Source: SG8-4 sp964562575
Lineage (GTDB): Bacteria > Planctomycetota > Phycisphaerae > Sedimentisphaerales > Anaerobacaceae
NCBI GenBank assembly: GCA_964562575.1
Contig: CAZLTY010000224.1
Coordinates: 1 to 6,164 of the forward strand
Direction: 5' to 3'
Length of the DNA: 6,164 nucleotides
Shown: positions 1 to 5,405 of the stretch, piece after piece
How the letters are laid out: every line of letters starts with the position of its first letter
How positions within the stretch are numbered: the first letter of the stretch is position 1
Notes under the pieces: generated by a model
Seen by the model: the letters and a program-made list of their open reading frames with translations, nothing else
Database searches by the model: none
What the model was told of the DNA's origin: nothing
Position numbers and translations under genes: made by a program

Positions 1-2
1 CT

Positions 3-335
3 GTCCAAACGGTCAAGGTCCCTGAGAAAGTGTTTGCCGAGTTGCTGCGGGTAGGCAGAAAGGTGATCGTGAGTTTCCCCAACTTTGCCCACTGGAGCTG
101 CAGGACTCAGTTGTTCTTTGGCGGCAAGGCGCCGGTAACCAAACAACTGCCATATGACTGGGGCAACTCTCCCAACATACACTGTTTGTCGCTCAAAGAT
201 TTTGACCGGTTTTGTGAGAAGCTGGGCGTCAGAGTCGAAAAGAAGATTCCTTTGATAAAGACGGGTCTGAGCCCGGTGAGATTCGCACCCAACCTGTTTG
301 CCGAGCAGGCCATCTACGTGACAAGCAAGGAATAG
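3..335 (+). CDS. metW: MetW, methionine biosynthesis methyltransferase-like protein, C-terminal part (5' end outside window)
   Basis: MetW is a class I SAM-methyltransferase-fold protein that works with the homoserine O-acyltransferase MetX in methionine synthesis; its exact chemistry is not settled. The window starts inside the gene, and the frame is open from base 3 for 110 codons to the TAG at 333-335. Seen in the sequence: a stretch reading VQTVKVPEKVFAELLRVGRK, then IVSFPNFAHW, then LPYDWGNSPNIHCLSLKDF, and near the C-terminus NLFAEQAIYV. These match in order the conserved C-terminal half of MetW (FPNFGHW, LPY.W..TPNIH, NL..EQA). Family members are about 200 residues, so roughly the N-terminal half, including the SAM-binding glycine motif, lies upstream of the window. 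metX is the expected upstream neighbour but cannot be seen. thiS follows after 45 bases on the same strand, so co-transcription is possible. Identity is confident from motif order. Confidence 0.92.
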   Translation, partial: VQTVKVPEKVFAELLRVGRKVIVSFPNFAHWSCRTQLFFGGKAPVTKQLPYDWGNSPNIHCLSLKDFDRFCEKLGVRVEKKIPLIKTGLSPVRFAPNLFAEQAIYVTSKE

Positions 336-356
336 ATTTCTATCGTATGGCAGTCC

Positions 357-371
357 CCCTTGTTCAAAGGG
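357..371 (+). promoter_or_regulatory. Small hairpin CCCTT-N5-AAGGG overlapping the thiS ribosome binding site
   Basis: CCCTT at 357-361 and AAGGG at 367-371 are perfectly complementary around the loop GTTCA. The AAGGG arm is also the best Shine-Dalgarno match for thiS, nine bases before the ATG at 381. Paired, it would hide the ribosome binding site. It lacks a following T-run, so it is not a convincing terminator for metW. A five-pair stem is weak, and a regulatory role is inference. It may also be a remnant of a dispersed palindromic repeat. Confidence 0.4.
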
Positions 372-380
372 CAGATATAC

Positions 381-593
381 ATGATGGCAATGTTGAAAAT
401 AAATGGTTCCGAGAGACAATTCCCCGGCGGGATACCGCAAACGCTCACGGAATTGCTAAAGCAATTGGGCATCAACCAGGCGACAGTCGTGGCCGAAATT
501 GACGGTAAGATCGTTGAGAGGGGGAACTTCGCCCAAACTCAGTTATCGAATGGCCAGACAGTGGAACTGGTGCGGTTTGTGGGAGGAGGCTGA
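381..593 (+). CDS. thiS: ThiS, sulfur carrier protein for thiamine thiazole synthesis
   Basis: A small beta-grasp (ubiquitin-like) sulfur carrier of 70 residues. It is adenylated at its C-terminal glycine by a ThiF-type enzyme (not in the window), converted to a thiocarboxylate, and hands sulfur to ThiG in the cytoplasm. Seen: the N-terminal LKINGSERQF strand, TLTELLKQLG helix, VVAEIDGKIVERGNF strand pair, NGQTVELVRFVGGG end, and the obligatory Gly-Gly C-terminus (here three glycines). Length matches the family (about 65-70). The start at 381 is preferred because AAGGG (367-371) sits nine bases upstream. ATG 384 and ATG 390 are alternatives, the last giving a 67-residue protein that aligns best with E. 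coli ThiS. A TTG at 360 in the same frame is too far upstream to be likely. thiG follows by four bases. Related carriers serve other sulfur transfers, but the thiG-thiH context makes thiazole synthesis the clear reading. Confidence 0.94.
   Translation: MMAMLKINGSERQFPGGIPQTLTELLKQLGINQATVVAEIDGKIVERGNFAQTQLSNGQTVELVRFVGGG
582..589 (+). promoter_or_regulatory. Strong ribosome binding site of thiG, inside the thiS Gly-Gly codons
   Basis: GGAGGAGG at 582-589 lies eight bases before the thiG ATG (598). The same bases encode the C-terminal glycines of ThiS. This fixes the thiG start at 598 rather than the longer in-frame ATG upstream at 499, which would overlap most of thiS. It also implies translational coupling of the two genes. 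Confidence 0.85.
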
Positions 594-597
594 TTGC

Positions 598-1386
598 ATG
601 GATAAGCTGATCATCGCATCGAGAGAATTCGATTCGCGATTGCTCGTGGGCACGGGCAAGTTCGCATCGTGCGCACTGATGGCTGATGCAGTCGACAAAT
701 CTGGCACAGAAATTGTTACCGTTGCCCTTCGCAGAGTCGACATCGAAAACGAGAACGACGACGTACTCAGCGCGATCGACCGCAACCGCTACCTGTTGCT
801 CCCGAACACGTCCGGCGCACGCGACGCCCATGAAGCCGTCCGTCTGGCCAGACTGGCACGGGCGGCAACGGGCATTGAATGGCTGAAGCTGGAAGTTACG
901 CCGGACCCGTACTATCTGCTCCCGGATCCCGTGGAGACTTTACGGGCCGCTGAGATTCTGGTCAGAGATAATTTTGTCGTCCTGCCCTACATCAACGCCG
1001 ATCCAATTCTCGCCAAGAAACTCGAAGACGTTGGTGCTTCAACCGTGATGCCACTTGCGAGTCCTATCGGTTCGAATCAGGGGCTCAAGACCCGTGCGGC
1101 CCTGGAGATCATCATCGAGCAGGCGAATGTCCCGGTAGTAGTCGATGCCGGCTTGGGGCTGCCCTCGCACGCAGCCGATGCAATGGAAATGGGCGCCGAT
1201 GCGGTTCTGGTCAACACCGCGATCGCCACGGCGGCTGACCCGGCCGAGATGGCAAGAGCGTTCAAGCTGGCAGTCGAAGCCGGACGGATCGCCTTCAAAT
1301 CAGGTCCGCGTGCGGCCGCCGGAAGGGCCAGTGCCTCAAGCCCGCTGACTGGCTTTTTGAACGACGGACAATCTGAAAAACTCTAA
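598..1386 (+). CDS. thiG: ThiG, thiazole synthase
   Basis: Cytoplasmic TIM-barrel enzyme (262 residues, the usual family size) that condenses 1-deoxy-D-xylulose 5-phosphate, sulfur from ThiS thiocarboxylate and dehydroglycine into the thiazole phosphate of thiamine. Seen: N-terminal SRLLVGTGKFAS (14-25), the ALRRVDIE strand (43-50), LLPNTSGARDAHEAVRLARL (68-87), and WLKLEVTPD (95-103). Lys97 there aligns with the lysine that forms the Schiff base with the sugar phosphate. Further on are MPLASPIGSNQGL (151-163), VVVDAGLGLPSHAADAMEMG (180-199) and VLVNTAIATA (203-212), the phosphate-binding end of the barrel. All expected key segments are intact. The start at 598 is set by a strong Shine-Dalgarno sequence (582-589). 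Its TAA stop (1384-1386) is also the first three bases of a long inverted repeat. It forms one unit with thiS and probably thiH, which supplies its glycine-derived substrate. Confidence 0.97.
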   Translation: MDKLIIASREFDSRLLVGTGKFASCALMADAVDKSGTEIVTVALRRVDIENENDDVLSAIDRNRYLLLPNTSGARDAHEAVRLARLARAATGIEWLKLEVTPDPYYLLPDPVETLRAAEILVRDNFVVLPYINADPILAKKLEDVGASTVMPLASPIGSNQGLKTRAALEIIIEQANVPVVVDAGLGLPSHAADAMEMGADAVLVNTAIATAADPAEMARAFKLAVEAGRIAFKSGPRAAAGRASASSPLTGFLNDGQSEKL

Positions 1387-1508
1387 ATCCTAATCTCTAA
1401 ATTCTAAACAAATTCCAAATTCAAATGTCCAAAATCCAAAACGTACGGCTTTGAACATTAGGATTTCGAGCATTAGATATTGTTTAGGATTTAGAGATTA
1501 GGATTTAG
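1383..1508. repeat. Long AT-rich palindromic element between thiG and thiH (28-29 bp arms)
   Basis: Bases 1384-1411 are the reverse complement of 1480-1507 over 28 positions with a single T/G mismatch, which would be a G-U wobble in RNA. The pair C1383-G1508 extends the stem to 29. The 68 bases inside are less well paired but still show imperfect mirror symmetry and close around the palindrome CGTACG (1442-1447), about one base from the centre of the whole element. Each arm is built of TTAGGATT-like steps. No transposase or coding potential is present. It resembles BIME- or MITE-type interspersed elements. In the thi mRNA it would form a strong hairpin that could protect the 3' end of the thiS-thiG message, reduce read-through, or limit thiH translation, since the right arm reaches the bases just before thiH. 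It begins exactly at the thiG stop codon. Confidence 0.85.
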
Positions 1509-1525
1509 GATTCTACCATGTAAGG

Positions 1526-2692
1526 TTGGACAGACAGATCAATAGTGAAATCGCAACAATACTGAAAGACAAGGGTCTTGACGGCAACGCCGAACCTTGG
1601 CATCGTCGGCTGGAAGAGGTCACAAACAGTGATGTTGAAAGCGCCCTGTCCGAGCCGGCAGGTTCTTACAGTTTGAGCAGGCTTGCGACGCTTATCTCAC
1701 CGGCTGCTGAGAATTACCTCGAGCAGATGGCCCAGGCAGCTCATCGACTAACCGTCCGAAGATTCGGGCGCACAATCCGATTGTACGCCCCGCTTTACTT
1801 GTCCAACTACTGCTCGAATAGCTGTCGATACTGCGGATTCAACAAGGAAAACGAATCCGAACGAACCAGATTGACTATCGATGAGGCTCTTGAAGAGGCA
1901 AACATCATCGCCGCTGAAGGTTTCAGGGACATACTGCTTGTCAGCAGCGAGGACAGGGAGTTCATCAGCACAGATTATCTTGCCGAGCTGACGAAAAAAC
2001 TCAGGGCAACATTCGGCTCGATCTCGATGGAGGTCTATCAGATGAGCAGCGCCGAATACGCCAGGTTATTCGAGGCCGGCATCGAAGGGGTGACACTTTA
2101 CCAAGAGACATACAACCGCCGGGCATATGACATCTACCACCCTTGTGGCTTCAAGTCCGACTACGATTGCAGATTGAACACTCCGGATGACATCGCCTCG
2201 GCGCAGATGCGAGAGATCGGATTGGGGGCCCTCCTGGGGCTCGCCGATTGGCGCATAGAAACACTGGCCCTGGCCGAACATGCACATCACCTCATCAAGA
2301 CATATTGGCAATCACACGTTTCGTTTTCATTTCCCAGACTTCGGCCGGCCCACCGTGTCGAGGGTTCGCTTTTCAGCCACTCGTTCGGCAACAAGAATCT
2401 CGTGCAGATGATAACTGCACTGCGCCTGTGTTTTGCAGATGCTGGGCTGGTGCTCTCGACTCGCGAGCAAGCGAGCCTGCGCGACAACCTTATGAAACTC
2501 GGGATTACCAAGGTAAGCGCAGGCAGCAAGACAAACCCGGGCGGCTATTCGGGCCACAGCAATGCAATTGAACAATTCGAGGTCGACGACAATCGCAGTC
2601 CGATCGAAGTTGCCGCCGTCATAAGCGATCAAGGATTCGAACCGGTCTGGAAGGACTGGGACAGAGCTTTTCTTGGAAATCAAGACGACTGA
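1526..2692 (+). CDS. thiH: ThiH, 2-iminoacetate synthase (radical SAM tyrosine lyase)
   Basis: Cleaves tyrosine with S-adenosylmethionine and a [4Fe-4S] cluster to give dehydroglycine (2-iminoacetate) and p-cresol, feeding ThiG. Seen (388 residues from TTG): TLISPAAENYLEQMAQAAHR (55-74), PLYLSNYCSNSCRYCGF (89-105) with the CX3CX2C cluster ligands Cys96, Cys100 and Cys103, LLVSSEDRE (137-145), YQETYN (192-197), IGLGALLGLADWR (231-243), SVSFPRLRP-like FSFPRLRP (267-274), STREQASLRDNL (311-322), SAGSKTNPGGY (331-341) and the C-terminal PVWKDWD (373-379). These match ThiH throughout; the biotin-synthase-type C-terminal domain is complete. The start is odd: no in-frame ATG exists before Met68, and the frame is closed by a stop at 1499-1501. 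TTG 1526 is therefore the only reasonable annotated start, although its Shine-Dalgarno match is poorly spaced. Function is confident and the start is not. Confidence 0.96.
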   Translation: MDRQINSEIATILKDKGLDGNAEPWHRRLEEVTNSDVESALSEPAGSYSLSRLATLISPAAENYLEQMAQAAHRLTVRRFGRTIRLYAPLYLSNYCSNSCRYCGFNKENESERTRLTIDEALEEANIIAAEGFRDILLVSSEDREFISTDYLAELTKKLRATFGSISMEVYQMSSAEYARLFEAGIEGVTLYQETYNRRAYDIYHPCGFKSDYDCRLNTPDDIASAQMREIGLGALLGLADWRIETLALAEHAHHLIKTYWQSHVSFSFPRLRPAHRVEGSLFSHSFGNKNLVQMITALRLCFADAGLVLSTREQASLRDNLMKLGITKVSAGSKTNPGGYSGHSNAIEQFEVDDNRSPIEVAAVISDQGFEPVWKDWDRAFLGNQDD

Positions 2693-3034
2693 GCTTCCTC
2701 GCTTGGCGGGATTGGTTTGGTGTGACCTCAGAACTTTGGTCTTTAGCAGATGGTCTATCGCAAGCAGAGGATGCTTCCTGAGCATTCTTGGGCCTGAATA
2801 GCGCATCACCTGGGTGACATGTTTCCGCATGTCGGATCTGTAACAGTGAATCTCACACTTCGAGCAGGCGCCTTTCTTCTCGCCGAAAGGACATTTATCG
2901 AGCCGGTCTTGGGCATATTCCAGGAGGTTGCTGCATTCAGGACATAGGGATTTGGCGGCGGTTCCATGATGAGCATGACAGAAAATCCGTATCATTGCTG
3001 CAATTGTCTTTTGTTCTTTTTCGAGCTTTTTCAT
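2327..3034 (-). CDS. YgbA-family ('nitrous oxide-stimulated promoter') cysteine-rich protein, reading frame extended antisense into thiH
   Basis: Numbered from the ATG at 3034, residues 1 to about 104 match the YgbA_NO family. They show MKKLEKEQKTIAAMIRIFC, LCPECSNLLEYAQDRLDKC, GACSKCEIHCYR and VMRYSGPRMLRKHPLLAIDH. The family's cysteines are all present (19, 31, 34, 48, 57, 60, 64), suggesting metal or Fe-S binding. In enteric bacteria ygbA belongs to the NsrR regulon and aids recovery from nitric oxide; the biochemical role is not settled. Family proteins end at about 105-120 residues. Here the frame meets no stop there and runs on to 2327, so residues 115-235 lie antisense to thiH and resemble no part of the family. 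Either the stop was lost by a mutation or a one-base shift (a TGA sits in the next frame just after the conserved HLLKTK), or the tail is real. A TTG at 3052 is an alternative start; ATG 3034 fits the family better. The conserved part occupies about 2723-3034. Confidence 0.72.
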   Translation of the reverse strand: MKKLEKEQKTIAAMIRIFCHAHHGTAAKSLCPECSNLLEYAQDRLDKCPFGEKKGACSKCEIHCYRSDMRKHVTQVMRYSGPRMLRKHPLLAIDHLLKTKVLRSHQTNPAKRGSSVVLISKKSSVPVLPDRFESLIAYDGGNFDRTAIVVDLELFNCIAVARIAARVCLAACAYLGNPEFHKVVAQARLLASREHQPSICKTQAQCSYHLHEILVAERVAEKRTLDTVGRPKSGK

Positions 3035-3045
3035 CTCATCGGGAA

Positions 3046-3127
3046 AAATCAAATGTCAAACATAAAATATCAAAATTGCGGAATCCCGGCAAGCCGGGAT
3101 GACTTCATTGATTTTGCATTTTTGCAT
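3046..3127. repeat. Composite AT-rich repeat with GC-rich REP-like hairpin
   Basis: This spacer between the YyaL-like and ygbA-like genes has three parts. The left arm (3046-3079) is rich in CAAA/TCAAA steps. The core ATCCCGGC-AA-GCCGGGAT (3083-3100) is a perfect 8-bp inverted repeat. The right arm (3106-3127) ends in two tandem copies of TTTTGCAT (3112-3119, 3120-3127). The right arm is roughly the reverse complement of the left, so the whole is an imperfect palindrome. The core resembles the dispersed 'ATTCCCG...CGGGAATGAC' class of bacterial interspersed repeats. It begins directly after the stop of the 3128-5305 gene. The core stem is followed on neither strand by a clean T-run, so it would be at best a weak terminator. 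Confidence 0.7.
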
Positions 3128-5305
3128 TCATTTCGCGGCCAGCAGATTCTCCAATTCTCCCACGCTGCCGACCGGCTTCTTGCAAGCATAGTTCTCACAG
3201 ACATACGCAGTTGCTTTGCCTTCAATGGCGGTCTGGTCCTTCAAGAATGGGACGACTTCATAGAGTGCCGAGTCCGCCTCTTCTGAATCGTGCAGGAGTA
3301 CAACTGCATTCGGCAGGAATTTGCCGCCGATCAGCTTCAACATCTGCTTTGTGTCCGCTGCTTCAGAGCTGCCGGCAATTGTTATTTCTGATCCGGGTCC
3401 CAGCGAAAAGCTCAGCGCGTCGAGCATCGCAGACGAATAAGCGCCCGATCGATCCAACTGCGCCGAGAAAGCTTCAAGCACCCTGGAGCCCTGCTCGTAA
3501 AAGTCTGAGTTCATAGTCAGCCGACCCAGTTTCAACAGGACCATCGCTGCGATTGAATTGCCTGAAGGGATAGCCCCATCAGAACCCGGCTTGGTGCGGG
3601 CGATGAGCTTGTCGCTGTCTTTGCCTGCAAGGAAGAATCCGCCCTGCTCGCTATCGGCGAACAACTCTATCATCTCAGCGCCAAGCTTTTTCGCCTCTAT
3701 CAGCCATTTGGCATCAAAAGTAGCTTCGTACAGATCCAACAGGCCCAGGATCATAAAGGCATAGTCATCCAGAAAGGCTTTGCCTATCACCCGCCCGTCG
3801 CGATAGTATCGCATCAATCGATCATCCTTGTGCAATGTACTCAACAGGAATTGAGCGGAACGTTCGGCGGCTTGCGTGTACTTTTCTTCATCCAGGACCG
3901 TCCCGCCGTAGGCCAGTGACGAAATCATCAGACCGTTCCACGCCGTGATGACCTTGTCATCCCGGTGCGGCCTGACTCTCTCGGACCGCCGCTCAAACAG
4001 CTCTTTCCGGGCGGCTGACAACGTCTCCACAACCGTAGCATGATCGGTCTCGAACTTCTTGGCCAATTGCTCAATCGAAGCAGCGACGTTGAGTATGCTC
4101 TTACCCTTTTCAAAGTTGCCCCTCTTCGTGACGCCGTAACGGGCGCTGAACAACTTCGCCTGGTCTGTTTCCAACACGTCTTCTATTTGTTCGGGATCCC
4201 AGAGATAGAAGATCCCTTCCTCGCCTTCACTGTCGGCGTCCTCTGCGCTGTAGAAACCGCCGCCAGAATCGGTCATGTCACGCAGGACATAGTCAAAGAC
4301 CTCTCTCGCGGCTCGCCCATACCGCTGGTTGCCGGTTATCTGGTAGGCTTGAAGATAGACCTTGCTCAGCAATGCCTGATCGTAAAGCATCTTTTCGAAA
4401 TGCGGCACGAGCCAACGCTCATCGGTCGCATACCTGTGGAAACCGCCGCCAAGGTGATCATATATACCGCCGTCGGCCATCGCGGCGAGTGTCTGTTCGA
4501 CCATGTCCGGCGCCTGGACGTCTGTGGTTCGGTACCAGTAAGAAAGCAGCATCGACAGATTCGCGGACTGGGGAAATTTCGGCGCAGCTCCAAAACCGCC
4601 GTTGACCGGGTCAAATGTATCCCGGAAGGTCTGAAAGGCTCTTGACAGTGTCTCGGGCGAAAGTTCCTTCTTCTCAGTTACAGCCTCTGAGCCTTTCAGG
4701 AACCCGGTCAGCTTACCCGCAGAATTGAGCAGATCCTGTCTCTTGTTTTTCCATGCGTCAGACACTGACAAGAGGATCCGTTCAAAACTCGGCCGGCCGT
4801 ACAAGTCCTTCGGTGGAAAATACGTGCCGCCAAAAAACGGCTTGCCTTCGGGTGTAAGAAAGACCGAAAGAGGCCAACCACCGGAGCCGGTCATCATCAC
4901 GACGGCGTTCATATAAATCTGATCCACGTCGGGACGGTGTTCTCTATCGACTTTAATGCTCACGAAATACTCGTTCATAATCCTGGCGATATCCTCGTCC
5001 TCGAAGCTCTCATGCTCCATCACGTGACACCAGTGACAGGTGGAGTAGCCGATTGAAAGGAAAATTGGCTTGTCCTCCTTTCTGGCCCGTCCGAAGGGCT
5101 CGGTACCCCAGGCATACCAGTCAACGGGATTGTGAGCGTGCTGAAGTAAATACGGACTGGTCTCGTTGATGAGTCTGTTCGTATGCTTATGTACAGCCGT
5201 TGCGATTGACATGTCATTTTCTCCTTGTACGACAAATACTCCGATAACCACAAGGGCCACCACAGCGACAGAAACAAAACCGATATGGAACCTTCGGTTG
5301 GTCAT
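3128..5305 (-). CDS. YyaL/SSP411-like (DUF255) thioredoxin-domain protein with N-terminal membrane anchor
   Basis: A 725-residue protein. Residues 9-26 are a hydrophobic helix after MTNRRFH, a signal anchor. Residues about 42-205 are the thioredoxin-like DUF255 domain: NETSPYLLQHAHNPVDWYAW (47-66), the CHWC redox motif (Cys90, Cys93) within STCHWCHVMEHESF, VDREHRPDVDQIYM (119-132) and FGGTYFPP (158-165). The rest forms an (alpha/alpha)-barrel as in glycan-processing enzymes, with APKFPQ (241-246), GGIYDHLGGGFHRYATDERW (279-298), HFEKMLYDQ (302-310), SAEDADSEGEEG (353-364), AWNGLM (455-460), FLDDYAF (511-517), PSGNS (580-584) and CENYAC (703-708). The substrate of the family is unknown. Most relatives are soluble and about 600-690 residues long, so the anchor is unusual. 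A second start at 5212 (Met32) has a better ribosome binding site and would remove it. It lies 100 bases after the TlpA-like gene on the same strand. Confidence 0.94.
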   Translation of the reverse strand: MTNRRFHIGFVSVAVVALVVIGVFVVQGENDMSIATAVHKHTNRLINETSPYLLQHAHNPVDWYAWGTEPFGRARKEDKPIFLSIGYSTCHWCHVMEHESFEDEDIARIMNEYFVSIKVDREHRPDVDQIYMNAVVMMTGSGGWPLSVFLTPEGKPFFGGTYFPPKDLYGRPSFERILLSVSDAWKNKRQDLLNSAGKLTGFLKGSEAVTEKKELSPETLSRAFQTFRDTFDPVNGGFGAAPKFPQSANLSMLLSYWYRTTDVQAPDMVEQTLAAMADGGIYDHLGGGFHRYATDERWLVPHFEKMLYDQALLSKVYLQAYQITGNQRYGRAAREVFDYVLRDMTDSGGGFYSAEDADSEGEEGIFYLWDPEQIEDVLETDQAKLFSARYGVTKRGNFEKGKSILNVAASIEQLAKKFETDHATVVETLSAARKELFERRSERVRPHRDDKVITAWNGLMISSLAYGGTVLDEEKYTQAAERSAQFLLSTLHKDDRLMRYYRDGRVIGKAFLDDYAFMILGLLDLYEATFDAKWLIEAKKLGAEMIELFADSEQGGFFLAGKDSDKLIARTKPGSDGAIPSGNSIAAMVLLKLGRLTMNSDFYEQGSRVLEAFSAQLDRSGAYSSAMLDALSFSLGPGSEITIAGSSEAADTKQMLKLIGGKFLPNAVVLLHDSEEADSALYEVVPFLKDQTAIEGKATAYVCENYACKKPVGSVGELENLLAAK
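5221..5226 (-). promoter_or_regulatory. Internal Shine-Dalgarno AAGGAG before Met32 of the YyaL-like gene
   Basis: On the minus strand AAGGAG (5226 to 5221) stands eight bases before the in-frame ATG at 5212-5210. This is a near-ideal ribosome binding site. Starting there yields a 694-residue protein without the hydrophobic N-terminal helix. The upstream ATG (5305) has only a moderate AAAGG nine bases before it. Both sites look usable, so either the short form is the only product or two forms are made. Confidence 0.6.
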
Positions 5306-5405
5306 TTTGGTGTGCCTTTCAATCCGGCGCTTCTTTCTCGATCGACTTGGGGCAAATAGCGGCTATCCCGGCACCGTTATCCTGACCGGGCACGACGAGC
5401 GTTCG
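5306..5405 (-). other. 100-base spacer between the TlpA-like and YyaL-like genes
   Basis: No gene is seen. It contains CCCGG and CCGGG copies around a 14-base loop (about 5368-5391), too weak and without a T-run to be called a terminator. No clear promoter for the YyaL-like gene stands out, which is compatible with read-through from the gene upstream. Confidence 0.4.

Noticed and set aside
22..27. CTGAGA, the core of the THI box of TPP riboswitches, upstream of thiS.
   Set aside because: It lies inside the conserved metW coding sequence, with none of the partner THI-box elements or paired helices around it.
499..597. Upstream in-frame extension of thiG (33 extra residues).
   Set aside because: It would overlap most of thiS, does not match ThiG N-termini, and the strong ribosome binding site at 582-589 points to 598.
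472..831. A 119-codon minus-strand open frame over thiS-thiG.
   Set aside because: It is antisense to two confident genes, with low-complexity composition and no recognisable domain.
1384..1507. Repeated TTAGGATT-like steps considered as a CRISPR array or tandem repeat.
   Set aside because: The units are irregular, and the copies face each other as one inverted repeat; there are no equal-length spacers and no cas genes.
3054..3059. Minus-strand TTGACA as a -35 for the ygbA-like gene.
   Set aside because: At normal spacing the -10 would fall on the start codon region (AGATGA), so it cannot drive that start; the hexamer is within AT-rich repeat sequence.
2966..3286. A 106-codon plus-strand open frame.
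   Set aside because: It crosses antisense through the ygbA start, the repeat and the YyaL 3' end; its composition follows those features and it shows no domain.
4040..4645. A 201-codon plus-strand open frame.
   Set aside because: It is entirely antisense to the well-supported YyaL-like gene, resembles no family I recognise and has no good start signal.
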